A stretch of DNA of 64,000 bases from Eunapius fragilis (taxonomy: Eukaryota > Porifera > Demospongiae > Spongillida > Spongillidae), in assembly GCA_963681505.1 (NCBI GenBank), contig OY811979.1:7858736-7922735 (forward strand), given 5' to 3'. The notes beneath the pieces were generated by a model, which was not told the DNA's origin, did not search any database, and saw nothing but the letters and a program-made list of their open reading frames with translations. A program made the position numbers and the translations under genes. Shown here one piece after another: positions 34,153 to 45,541 of the stretch (position 1 is the first letter of the stretch; each line of letters begins with the position of its first letter).

Positions 34153-34285
34153 TGTTACTTTATTTAAGTAGCACTGATGCATGGTCAACCCACTTAATTA
34201 AGGAGCCTTGTGATACTGTGATACTGTAGCTTCCAACAAGAATCTCATGCTGAACTGTACTGTCCAAAGTTACTCATACATGTTC
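34153..34285 (+). pseudogene. Decayed duplicate of first Ig exon of the receptor gene
   Basis: An acceptor-like CCTCCTCCCAG is followed by TGTTACTTTATTTAAGTAG, which aligns with the functional exon at 34464 (CCTCCTTCCCAG, TGCTACTGCATTTAGTTGAT). Similarity continues through GATACTGT and ATGCTGAACTGTACTG. In-frame stops and gaps show it is not used. Confidence 0.7.
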
Positions 34286-34463
34286 ACAGTATTATCTGAT
34301 ACTGTGAACATGAATAACTTCAAATTGGTATGATACAAAGGATCTGGAATAGTTCTTTGGTAATTGTAAATTACATCTTTGACACAGATATGCCATCTCT
34401 TTGCAATAATCTGTTAAAGTAACATGAATTACAAGTATTGAATACTCTTTTCCTCCTTCCCAG

Positions 34464-37400
34464 TGCTACTGCATTTAGTTGATGGCAGCAGCCAGCCCCC
34501 CCACTTCACCTTGGAGCCCCAGGATACTATAGTATACAAAAACCTGGTGCTGAACTGTACTGGCCAAGGTGACCCCTCCCCCACTACCACATGGTACAGA
34601 GGGGACCCCCCTGCCTTAGTCTCAGATGTCCATGTGGTCAATGGCTCACTTGTCATACCCACTGTGGTGGAGGGTGTGGATGCTTCAAGAGGGGGCATCC
34701 CCTACCACTGCAGGGCTACCACTGCTCAGTTTGGGACCATCAGAAGCAGAACAGCCAATGTCTACAATGCATGTGAGTTGACTATACACAATAACAGTGG
34801 TATGCAGTCCATGTCCTTCCGTTGGCAGTCTTTGGCGGATTTTCAGAGGGAGGAGACATCACATACAGTGTAAAGAACACATCTATTTCCTCTTCTCAGA
34901 GCAGTGTGGCCCTTTACTGTAATGTCTCATGGTCCAACCCTCCACCTTCAATCATCTGGGTGGATGGCCTCAACCAAACTGTACCCAGTGATGGGACCAG
35001 GTTCCTGTACCTGGAGGGAGGACGATACCTTGCTATCATTGGGGTTGACCCACTGACTGCACAGAGAGTGTTTCACTGTAGAGTAACCAATGCCTTCGGA
35101 GTGTTATCAGTGGACAGTCCAACAAGATATCGATTTAACATAACTGGTGAGTCCCCTCTCTTCCCCAGTACATAAGGTGAGGTCCCTCCCCTCCCCTCCT
35201 CCAGCTTCAAGGACTGGACTGACCATCTACAAACCACTTCAAGATGTCACAGCTTATGAAGGAGATACCAATATTCAGTTCTCCATGGTGGCTGACAGCA
35301 ATGGACCAACTTATATGTACTGTTCACTAACACCAACACTACCAGCACAACTGCTTACAGTGGGAACAATAACACTTGGGGTGATGCTACCAGGCCCTTT
35401 GACTATGTTGCACAATGGAGCTGTGGTGACATGCCAAGGAATACTGAGCTCAGCAGGGATATCTTTCAATGCCACACTAACTGTAATAGGTGGGTGATAA
35501 CATATTGGCTGCATTGCTAGCCTTCCTTGTTCCTCTGACCAGCAAGGACCAACCTGGTGGTGACCTCAAGTCCTGGTGACAGTTTGGACAACTCAGTGGG
35601 CACCAATGCCTCCTTCACCTGTGAGGCCAGTGGAATGGGCCTGGGGAGGAGGTGGTACAGGAATGGGGAGGAAGTGTCCTCTGGTCCACGTGTGGTGATC
35701 AGAGGGTCTAACATGACCTTAAATGGTCTTTTGGAGGAGGACTCTGGCATGTACCAATGTTCAGTGTCCAATGGAACCAGCTCAGTTTGGAGACAGTGGA
35801 GAGTGTTGGTCTCAAGTGAGTACATGTATTATAGTCTAAGACACTATACATGCACATCATTTATTAAGGATGACGTGTTTGTAAATGGCCGATGTTTTTT
35901 TTTTTTTTTTCAAAACTCAGGTCTGGTCCCTGTACCCATCAAGGATTCTGTAGTGGTGGTGGGTGGTGGTGGTACTACCCTGATGGTACAGGTGATGTCA
36001 TATCCTCCTCCTGACCATGTCCAGTGGTACATGAATGGCTCCATGGTGAAGCCCAGTTATCTATACCTCATCTCCAACATCTCTGTCTCTGATGCCTCAA
36101 CTGTTCCCATCATCTACAATGCGTCTCTCACCATCTCCTCTGTTAACCTCACCACTCAAGGATTCTACTGGGCCTCCTTCTATGGTCATATGGGTGTGGT
36201 CAACACTACCCCCATCTTTGTCACACCCCCAGGTAGGCATTGACATTTCTATCAGTGTTTGTGAGGGAAAATGAAATAGACCTATATTAGCAGCATGTTG
36301 TCATATTTAACTGTGCATGCCAGACGCCCTGTTCCCTTGCATTTCACACCACCATTGTCTTTGATTCCTATACACCACCAACCTGAGAATGTTTTTATTA
36401 CTTGTTTCCTAAAAAATTTGGTATTGTATTTAACTTTGTAGTATCTGCTCTTCCAACACACATAGCACATAGTTCTGCCTTTTAATTTAATGCATGTGTT
36501 CTTGTATAGACCCAGATAGCAAGCGAAACGTCAAATTGTGCAATCATAACAGATTTATTTTAGAATCACGTGGTCATGTAATTTTGTTGTGGTGCATTCC
36601 AACACAATAACATTTAATTAATTCACACAATACTTCTTTAATAGTTAATTGTACAATTAAAATATTTGTATATGCCTTGAGGTGTTGTCCACCATGCCCC
36701 CGTCTGCTGCCATGGCCTCGTGGTGGGTAAAGGGATTATCGTCCTGGCGTAGCTACATGTCCTGATAAGGAGTAAAAGCAGTAGGGGGAGGTACTAGTAG
36801 TTGGAGGGAGATGTGCCAACTGCTTTGTTCTTTGCATGGCAACCGATGCATAACAAATTAATGTTAATTAACCAAGAGAAGGGCAGGTGGTCTACGTTCC
36901 AATCAAATACAGTAGTGACATCATACACACACACACACGTACACACACACGGATAATGGGGACGTGTTCTCTGAAACGCACAGTCTTATGACACAGAAAC
37001 AACGCAGAACTGTTCTCCTTTTTGATATTGCTCGATTGCCACTAAGAGTGAAGTGACCAACTCTCAGCACGAGTAATGCTTTTAATGCTATTCATTGTAC
37101 TGTGGATTCGTAATGGAGTTGTGTGTAATTCCTGTAATTCTTCCCCATCCAGTACCAGCTGATGTTCTTGGTATGACTGCTCCAGTGTGTTTGAAGGCTG
37201 GAGGGAGTGTCCAGTTGGTGTGTGAGGTCTATGGATATCCCATTCCAACTGTCCATTTCTTCAAGGACAACTCATCCCTCCCCCAAGATAACCACACCCA
37301 CACCACCACCAACACTCTCACCATCACCGACATTGGACCACATGATCGAGGTGTGTACTCATGTTCTGCTGACAATGGAGTCTCTGACTACTCTACTGGT

Positions 37401-38954
37401 CATGAACTGGTTTACTGCAGTAAGTTAAATCATTTAATCCTGTTCTATGATACAGACCTCCCTCTGTTCAGCCTTCCCAGGTGTGGAGATCAAAGGACCA
37501 GCCAATCCTGTTCAGGTGGGTAGCCAGGTGGAGGTGGTGTGCAATGGAAGTGGAGCCCCGCCCCCTGTGGTCAAGTGGTTGAAGGATGGAGCTCCTCTGG
37601 GTAACAGCTCACTGTTGGTGACTCCCTCCAATCTGAGACTGAGCGATGTAAGGTCTGGGGATGAGGGCAACTACACATGTGTTGTCAGTAACATCCTGGG
37701 CAACAACAGTGCTTCCTTCATGCTGGTGGTAGGTGAGTATCATATGATATCAGGAAGTGAGAACATCATTGTATGTATTCTATTTTTACATATACTTTGT
37801 CTTGGATACCTGTGGTCATTCCAGTGGTGGTTGTGGCTGTGGTGGTGGTGCTGGTGGTGCTGGTGGTGGTGATGGTTAAGGGGGTGGTGGTGATGGTTAA
37901 ATTCCATCATTCATCTGTGACATCTGTCATGGTATGAACTCGCTGCTATATTATACTCTTTCGTATAAACGTTGAACGTCACGTGCGCGGCCAAACCACC
38001 GGTTAATTAGTGGTACGGATTATTTGGCACAAAGAAGACATTTTCAGAAGCTGCTGATGAAGATGTGTTTCCATACCCATACGGCATTGTGGAGGTGCAT
38101 GGGTGGATGATGTATGCGTGCATGCGTACGTGTGTGGTGTGTGCGTTGGCGTGTTTTTGCTCTAACGCAGTTGTTCCTACGCGGGTCGTCCTACCATCGT
38201 AGCCTAGGTACGTATATAAATCGCCGAATTGTAAATCTGGCCATTTGGTTACATCATCCACCCATGGCACCCTCCACAATGCTGTATGGGTCGGGAAAAA
38301 CATCTTCATCAACTTGCAGCTCTGAAAATATCTTCTCTTCGCCAAAAGGTTTGCCAATGTTTTAATTGTTACGCTCCAAGTGGTCAATAGATGTTCAGAT
38401 GGTGATATATATCAATACTAAGTACTGACCCTCTGACATCAAAAGAATGCTGATAATCGTTAATTAATAATCGCTATGGTTTTTCCATGGAACATGTGTG
38501 CAAAGGGCCATTGAATTGATATCAGTTAAGGCCTTGCAAATCAATGACTTATAATTATGCAACTCAACTTTATTTTTCAGCCTGACATCATCTTCAATGA
38601 AATGGATTTTGAATCACTATATGCTAAAGTTGGACCACATGAGGTATGCATAGCTGACATGCTTTTTATGGTGTGGGGTTATTTATGGATGGGTAAATGA
38701 GCTGATCACATCCACAGGTGATGGAAACAGAAAATGGCTTACCGCCACCACCAAGACCATCAACACCACCACCACCACCACCATCATCACCACCACCACC
38801 ACTACCATCATCACCACCACTACCACCATCACCACCACCACCACTACCACCATCACCACCACCATCACCACCACCACCATCACAACCACCATCACCACCA
38901 CCATCACCACCACCACCACTTCCACCACCATTGTTATACTACACTGATGTTTAG
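34464..38954 (+). CDS. Ig-superfamily single-pass receptor with ITIM-like tail
   Basis: Exons: 34464-34772, 34829-35146, 35205-35489, 35543-35815, 35921-36232, 37153-37419, 37481-37732, 37825-37931, 38581-38643 and 38718-38954. All ten splice in frame with GT-AG. The seven Ig exons are each phase 1-1 and multiples of three, the usual Ig-domain exon pattern. Cys...Trp...Tyr-x-Cys landmarks are clear in Ig1 (LNCTG, TWYRG, YHCRA), Ig4, Ig6 and Ig7 (VVCNG, VKWLKDG, YTCVVSN); Ig3 is atypical. Exon 8 encodes a valine-rich membrane helix (VVVAVVVVLVVLVVV) and then MVKG. The tail carries SLYAKV (ITIM consensus S/I/V/L-x-Y-x-x-V/I/L), a Pro-rich linker (PPPPRPSTPPPPPP) and C-terminal LYYTDV. About 806 residues are visible. 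The signal peptide exon is not found upstream. ITIM tails recruit SH2 phosphatases; Pro-rich segments bind SH3 domains. Likely role: cell-surface recognition with inhibitory signalling (inference). Confidence 0.85.
36265..36405. mobile_element. Half foldback MITE in receptor intron
   Basis: Matches the right arm of the 55.95-56.21 kb foldback: GGGAAAATGAAATAGACCTA at its start and ATGTTTTTATTACTTGTTTCC at its end. The left arm is missing. Confidence 0.65.
36940..37110. repeat. Tail fragment of the hairpin family in receptor intron
   Basis: TATGACACAG, AACGCAGAACTGTTCTCC and GATATTGCTCGATTGCCACT match 58.99-59.06 kb almost exactly. The terminal hairpin is absent. This places a family member inside the intron before exon 37153. 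Confidence 0.75.
37825..37931 (+). other. Transmembrane exon of the Ig receptor
   Basis: The GTG-rich exon begins after CATTCCAG and completes the phase-1 codon from exon 37481-37732. It encodes about 17 Val/Leu/Ala residues and then Met-Val-Lys-Gly. In other frames it is only Gly or Trp/Cys. The donor is ATG|GTATGA in phase 0. The repetitive GTG codons may have come from expansion of a GTGGTG microsatellite. Confidence 0.7.
38030..38345. repeat. Inverted duplication holding exon-like segments
   Basis: Arms of about 90 bp (38030-38115 and 38250-38345) face each other in the intron before exon 38581. Each arm, read outside-in, has an ATTTTCAG acceptor and the peptide pattern DEDVFP-x-PY-(G/S)-IVE. 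The plus-strand copy is 38048-38094; the minus-strand copy is 38321-38272. Neither joins the receptor in phase. Confidence 0.65.
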
Positions 38955-38956
38955 TT

Positions 38957-39048
38957 GAGACACACACACATATACATACATACATACATACATACATACA
39001 TACATACATACATACATACATACATACATACATACATACATCATACAT
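38957..39048. repeat. (CATA)n microsatellite
   Basis: About 80 bp of CATA directly after the receptor stop codon, preceded by a short CA tract. Confidence 0.95.
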
Positions 39049-39430
39049 ACATAGAATAGTGTGTAAGGTGTGTTGTCAAAATGCTGTCATTGAGAATATA
39101 GAAATTTAATAATTCTATTTAGTGCCATCGAGGTGTAATTTGTTATGTGGACAAGTTGGGCATTTGCTGTCTGGCTCTGAAGTGCCCCAAAACAGTTACC
39201 ACCTATGGATATTTGCATCAGTTTTTGGATTGGGATTTAGGCTACCCTTTCCAGTGGACAGTTATGGGCCTTAACAATTTACTATCGTGTTATACACATG
39301 TGATAGAAAAATGCACTAAAAAGGCATGAGTGTAGTTGTTTTGGTACTGTAAGTTAAGGCATAAGTATAAGGTGTTGAATGGAACAATCTTTTTCCAAGT
39401 GTTACTAGCAGTTTGGCAAATGAATATTTC

Positions 39431-39432
<2 letters not shown>

Positions 39433-39478
<46 letters not shown>
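39433..39478. repeat. (GT)n microsatellite
   Basis: About 22 GT units in an otherwise unremarkable spacer between the receptor gene and 39.7 kb. Confidence 0.95.
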
Positions 39479-39479
<1 letters not shown>

Positions 39480-39724
39480 CATTTCTCTTGTAACCTGCTA
39501 AAGCAGTTCTTTCACTGCAAACATTATGATAGTGTAGCATATATTTCATTTTACCCTTAAATTTATGCATCAGCATAAATTTATATACCAATCGTATGAC
39601 ATCCATGGTCATTTATTGTGGCTATCTTGTCAGTCACCCTTCGCATACCGTATATTATTGTCCAACTACTCCTCCCCTTGTTCTTGATCCAATATGACCC
39701 TACCCCTCGCTCCATCGGCTGAGC

Positions 39725-40034
39725 TTACAACACCCTAGGTACCGCCTACCAGGCACTGTCAGAGCTGAGGAGTACTACAAGAATGCGCTGGATTAGGCTG
39801 TGTACCAGAAAGACAGCCTGGGGCTATAACCTAGGCAGCATATTCATGCTGAGAAAGGACCACAAAGCAGTCATGGAGATGGTCACTGGAGGAGGGTGGT
39901 ATGGGGACCAGACGACCCTGCTGTACTGTGCCGGGGACTTGCGAGCACTGCGGAGGGCTTTGGGGATGGCCTGGACACCAGCTGTATGGAGCAGTACAGA
40001 CCATTGGTTCAGTAGGACAATGATGGACACTTGA
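39725..40034 (+). pseudogene. TPR-like coding fragment
   Basis: Two overlapping frames give LGTAYQALSEL and AEEYYKNALD, then AVYQKDSLG, the pattern of a tetratricopeptide repeat of the LGN/kinesin-light-chain-like type. The frame breaks repeatedly and the remainder is unassigned. No adjacent TPR exons are seen. Weak call based on spacing of Ala, Tyr and Leu residues. Confidence 0.35.
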
Positions 40035-40135
40035 CCATGCCATGGTCCATCAAAGGATGAATGTGACTAGCTAGTTCATTGAATCTAGTTCATCGCACAA
40101 ATTGGCACTCTTGTGGTCTGATTAATCACTGCATA

Positions 40136-40540
40136 GCCACCTCCTCACACACCTAGACCTGACATGGCCACACCTCCTCACACCTAGACCTGACATGGCC
40201 ACACCTCCTCACACACCTAGAGCTGACATGGCCACACCTCCTCACATACCTAGACCTGACATGGCCACACCTCCTCACACCTAGACCTGACATGGCCACA
40301 CCTCCTCACACACATAGACCTGACATGGCCACACCTCCTCACACACTTAGACCTGACATGGCCACGTCTCATACACCTAGACCTGACATGGCCACACCAC
40401 CTCACACACCTAGACCTGACATGGCCACACCTCCTCACACACCTAGACCTGACATGGCCACACCTCACACACCTAGACCTGACATGGCCACACCTCACAC
40501 ACCTAGACCTGACATGGCCACACCTCCTCACACATAGACC
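40136..40540. repeat. ~31-bp minisatellite, about 13 units
   Basis: The unit is CACACCTAGACCTGACATGG plus CCACACCTCCT. Units lacking the second CTCCT give shorter copies near 40470-40500. Open frames over it are artefacts. Confidence 0.95.
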
Positions 40541-40979
40541 CTCCCCTCAAACTTAATGAAGCTGTTCCTTGTGACACTTGACCAATATATCCATTTGTGA
40601 GAGTTGTGGTCTCTTTTCTTCAATGGTCAATAACTTTGCAGGAGGACTGTTTAATATTGTGGGGGAGCACCTTCTTACTGAATACCCCTACTGCCCTCTC
40701 AATTTTTAAAAATAAATTGGCTTGACATAGTCCAGGCCTTTTTAGCTGGGGAAGAAGGTACATCACAGCTCTTAGTTAAATCATGGTTAATGTCAGTCAT
40801 GAAATGATAGAATAATGTACACACAATTTTAATAATAAAAATATAAATGGCCTTTCGCCTGTCTCTTGTCCTCTTCCCCTTTGTTCCCACAAGTAATCTT
40901 TTTGTCACTGGCTCCTTTTTGGAATAAAAATGTATAACTTCATGGTTGCTGGAAATGTGTGTATAGCCATCTGTATAGC

Positions 40980-41697
40980 CACATAGGGTTTCAATCTCAC
41001 TTTGGTTTTGCATAAGGCATCATTTAACTCATCTAGTAATGTCCTATTCCTTAGAATAGCCTTTTCAAGGCCACCCTTATACTCATTATAAGTTAGTACA
41101 GAGAGTAGCTACAGTGGGTAATGTGATAGTGCCAATACTTTATTTTAGACCTTTCAAACAACACAGTACGGCGCTGTATTTAATATATACAACATGCAGC
41201 CGTTACAGCACCCTGTTGTGCTGTCCAACTTATATTTTTAAAAACCAAATCATAGTTCTAACAATAAAAGGTGTAAATATCTTTGTTTGACAAAATCCAG
41301 CTATTACAGCAACGTGTAGCTGCTCTACATGCATACATCGTGCAATACAACTCACCTTTGGGTGGTAGTTATTTTTGTGGTAGCGTGTTCTCTCCGCTTC
41401 AGATATAGCACACTTTTCGTTGAACGCACAGCAAAGGGAATATAGACACCTGCTGGATTCCGCTGATACTTTTGCCTCTTTGAAGCTGTTATCTTGTTAG
41501 AATTCTGTTCATATAGCCGTCTCTTGAAGCTCGCACAGCATCAGATTCTATTAATATCGCAGACTCTTCGAAGCTCAGTTCGATTCAAGATCTACTCGTA
41601 GCTGTCACGAACAGACGCCCGCTTTTGTTCAGGATCACTTTGTACCGAACTCGGGAGAATTCTAACCCATCGTCTCGATTTTGGAGGGTCCTCCATG
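40980..41697 (-). mobile_element. Hairpin-family gene copy (exon 1 and part of exon 2)
   Basis: Minus strand: first exon from about 41697 reads LQNRDDGLEFSRVRY, with a one-base shift before DPEQKRASVRDSYE. Further on it ends NNYHPK at donor GTGAGT (41355-41354). Exon-2-like sequence at 41100-41010 reads GLEKAILR and DELNDAL, homologous to 18.36-18.40 kb. The terminal hairpin and tail module are missing. Frame changes and stops show decay. Confidence 0.55.
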
Positions 41698-41699
41698 TT

Positions 41700-42538
41700 A
41701 CCGTAAGTACAATTACTTGTTCTATATCGTAATACCGTAAGTACAATTACTCGTGTCACAATCGAGAGAATTTCCTCTCAGAATTATATACGGTACTTAG
41801 GGGCCGGAATGGAGACTCCATAGACTGGAACCAGAACTGCCATTAATGCATACCCCAAAAAACATGGCGGACTCAAACTGCGCATGCGTGCGCGAAAATA
41901 AAGATGGCGGATGCGAAAATTCTAAGCACTGCGCTCGGTTAAATACGTTACTTATCCAAATTCTATCAAGGTGGCGTATCTTAAACAATAAGGTGCATCT
42001 TACCAAATTTTTTTCCAAAAAAAAATCGTTATGGGTACTACTACCTTAAGGTAGGTACTTGGATATTTTTTTCAAGTTGGTATTTTTGCAACAATTCGCA
42101 TGGGTCTAAAAAGAGTTTAAAATGTACATTCCAACGGTATATTAATTATCATATCATCTTTTATCATTCGGTCAATACGGCAGCATAAAGCGGTACTTTT
42201 GAATGTATGGAATTGAATTACCGCGCTAAAATAAACTGTGCCGGTTTAACTTATATTCGCTACACTGATCGTAATAAACATGCTACTGCAGCCAAATATA
42301 TAAGGAGTAACTGCCACATGCACATACCTGCATATAAAAATAGTTTTTAGAAGGTCTACAGCAGATATTATGCATAAAATATGCAGACCGCTCATGGTAG
42401 CAATATACAAATATAAAGCCAAGTGTGTGTATATCATGTTCTCAGAAACACAATTTTACCATTGAATGAAAAAGGCATTTCACATGTCAGGAAAATCAGC
42501 AAAAATTATATCTCCAGTAATGTAGTCAATAAGCAGCT
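41700..42538. other. No gene recognised
   Basis: AT-rich spacer with a CCGTAAGTACAATTACT duplication near 41702-41752. Nothing else identified. Confidence 0.35.
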
Positions 42539-42542
42539 TTAA

Positions 42543-45537
42543 TGTACGAACGTCCAGCGGGAACTTCGCGGGAACATCGGTTCCCGCCCGGGAACCACTT
42601 TCCGTGCTATACTATTTTATTGTTTGCTAAGTTATGATTATTTGAGTGATGTAAGCGTATACAGGTACCAGTGCTCTTTTTTCCCCATAATGCTGAACTC
42701 GGTGCGTTTGCTAGACGCTGAGATATACAATGGTACATCAATCAGCTCCCACGCATAATTTCCCGTTTGTACGGAAGGTTCCCGCGGCATGGTCTCATTT
42801 TATTCGTTATTGTATACTAGTGGAAAAAGCAGTGTTTGTTTTAATTACTCAGATAGTTAAATAAGAGATGGTTCTTGGTTCCCCATAAATATGACGACTA
42901 TAAAGCCATCGAAAAGGGCTGGAAATAGAAACTAACAGGTACATTTGGTTCCCGCGTAATTATTAACGAAACTGATTTTGCTTGGCTGTGTCGTATTTAC
43001 AAAAGTGCATACACACAAAAAAAGAAAAGAGGCAAACTTCGGTTACACAATATTCAACTGTGCGTGTGGATATGAAAGGCTTATCTGCTATATGGCCAAG
43101 AAAAGGTAAGGTGAGGTAGAGTAAAATGTACCCTAAGTTTGCCCAGTAATGATAATATGTAATTGTTCAAAAAAAAAATCCAAAACAGGACTGGTTACAA
43201 TGAGATCAAACCAAAAGCAACAGAGTTGCAACACAAAATAATGTCAGTGCACTTTGGGTGCGTTTCGACAATGAATGGTGTGGCAAGCAGTGCCTCGTTC
43301 AGACTGATGTCCACAAATGAGAACAAAGGAACCCTTAGAAATATCCGAACATGCCTCACAGTAGTAATGTGCATTGCGCCTTTTCCCATGAGCTGCAAAA
43401 ACAGAACATTTGCAACGTGCACCTTCTTTTGATCCCTTCTTACTCTGATATGCAGGCAACAACACCAAGCTTCTAACAGGGTGGGAAATAAACGGATCCA
43501 CAGGATTCGATGATGGCTCAGTGATTGATTCACTTGACTGTCGTCTTCTCTGTGATTGTTCAGGGACGTGACCATCAAAATGATTGAAGATAAGAGATGA
43601 TGCAAGATCATTCGCAAACTCATGAACAGTCATAGTACTAGTACTATGTTCATAGTTGTACGCCAACAGAGCATCGGTAACAATTATACCAAAAAATGTT
43701 GCAGCCAACCTGTGCCACCAAGTCTGAGTGATCCATGCTTCTTCAATGCTGAGTAGCCCTTGCCTTAGGTGGTTATGGACATCTATCTTGCATGCCGCAC
43801 TGAAGTACTGTGAAACCAGCTGAGGTCGTTGCACCTTACTTGTTGTAAGATCACCATCTTTGGTGTACCTGTGCTTCAGGTGAGGTTGACCTGGTAATGT
43901 TGTGCCACATGAGGAGATGAATGTTTTTATGGTTTTGTCCTTCCACCCTAAGCCAATAAGACTGCAATTGTCCACAATAGTAGTCAAGCTAACATGGTCT
44001 CCTCTAAAGCTATATTTGGATAAGATACTCCTTTGGAAATTCACGGGAAGCTGTTTTCAGAATGCCAAGTAAAAAACAATCCACATTTCTTGCATTCTAT
44101 TGCTGTAGTTACTAATGCAAACGCTGAGCCTGCCACAAGGATTCGTCCTGTTCCATGCCAGGGCTCACAGACTCGGAGAGTGTGTGCAGTCCCTGCTGGT
44201 AGGTGAGACCATTTTTTCTTTGACTCAGCTTCTTTGCCTTCACAGATTTGAAGCCTCAGAATTATTCCTATTACTCCATCGGCTATAAACATTTTATTTT
44301 GGTTCCGACTCCCTTTGGCTTTCTAATGATCTTAGTGAGGTGTGGAATGCCATCTGCAGTACGATCCTGCTTTCTACTAATCCATGATGACATCAATTCG
44401 TCTTCTACAACTATATAGGATGGGTTAATGACTTGTTCACGCCTGGTGTTAATAGCTGCCAAAAATGGTCGTATTGGAGACCAGCGATCTGCGGGTACTT
44501 CATCTCCAAATGACAAACATCGTAATATATCTTCAAATCTATGAACTCCCATATCAAAACGTGATCCAAATGCAGGTGCCTGAAAAATCTTACCATTATC
44601 ACTATCTAACTCTTCCATCCAATACCTTCGACGATTCTTCTCGGATCCTATACTAATTGCCACAATGAGCCCCCAAAAACGAAAAAACTCGGACTCACTA
44701 AGTGATTTCGTTTCATCTCATTCAGTTTTTTATTGGTTTCTCTATCCACTCAGTAGCCTGCTGCATGGGAAACATGACACAAAAGTAGTCAAGCGAGGTT
44801 CTTTGAACAACAGGACGACCAAAATCCCAGGTTAAGCCAAGGATGGTTTTTGGACCTTGAAAATGATCCACCTGGATTCCTTTAGTCAGCATCCAATCAG
44901 TATTATGTGGTCTTAGTAGGGAGGTCTCATCATTTTCCTGTGCTAAGTGTGCTTCCTCTCCAGATCGTTCAACTTCACCTTCTGTGGTGTCAGACTCTGA
45001 GCTTGAGCCACTGCATTCCGAATCATCTTCCATTGCTACAACTTGGTTATTTACATGCAGTTGCAACGCTCGTGGGGACAGCACAGAAACGTCGTCGCAT
45101 TCATCCCATTTCACTCGTAATTTCCGAGTGCGCCCAGTGCCCAGTACCTCAACAACCGTTCCATGGACTTCACTCCTTGAGGCCCAAGGTCCAAATAAAT
45201 CTCCCACTCGTCGGCACCCGAAAATAGAGGTGGCTTGTGCTTTTACACGATCTCCAACTTTTAGTCCTGGCGCCATTTTCTATTCACTGGGCACGACTAT
45301 TTATTAATAATTTGCACTTCCCCACGCCCTTTTCAGATTGTATTGGTGGTTCCCGGGCGGGAACCGTGGTTCCCGCTCAGTTCCCGCAAATATAAATTTA
45401 TAACAAAATTAAACAGTTGGTCAGAATCGTTGAGGTAATTATTATTCATTCGCATTAAAAGCGGCAGAAATCGTGCAAACATTTTATAACTACTATTTGC
45501 GGGAACCACGCGGGAACAAACGCTGTCCGTTCGTACA
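42543..45537 (-). mobile_element. piggyBac-like element, complete ends
   Basis: TTAA flanks both ends (42539-42542 and 45538-45541), the piggyBac target duplication. Terminal inverted repeats read TGTACGAACGTCCAGCG (left) and CGCTGTCCGTTCGTACA (right). Both subterminal regions carry many copies of GCGGGAAC or GTTCCCGC in both orientations (about 42558-42600, 42770, 42945, 45347-45390, 45498-45518). The transposase lies between on the minus strand. Length is about 3.0 kb. Ends are intact but the gene is frameshifted, so it could only move with help from another copy. Confidence 0.9.
43244..45276 (-). pseudogene. piggyBac-like transposase, frameshifted
   Basis: The N-terminal piece (45276-44722) begins MAPGLKVGDRVKAQ and has a chromatin-reader-like KWDE-DDVSLSPRAL segment, an acidic Ser/Glu stretch, and then WDFGRPV and DYFCVMFP. 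After a frame change comes FFVFGG and IVAISIGSEKNRRRYWMEE, the usual start of the DDE_Tnp_1_7 domain. A further piece (44663-44283) has RPFLAAINTRREQV and YIVVEDELMSSW, with one catalytic acid. Two more (44292-44041 and 44044-43244) finish the domain and end in a Cys/His cluster (CKCSVFAAHG, YYCEACS, CGHQSERG) typical of the piggyBac C-terminal ring-like finger. At least four frame changes without splice signals argue for decay rather than introns. Confidence 0.8.
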
Positions 45538-45541
45538 TTAA

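Noticed and set aside
38734..38958. His-rich ORF (HHHHHH) overlapping the receptor tail
   Set aside because: Shadow frame of the CCA/TCA repeats; the Pro frame joins the receptor in phase and ends with LYYTDV.
40136..40540. Short regular repeats resembling a CRISPR array
   Set aside because: No unique spacers between units; a simple minisatellite.
44907..45307. Plus-strand ORFs over 100 codons
   Set aside because: Antisense to the piggyBac-like transposase N-terminus.
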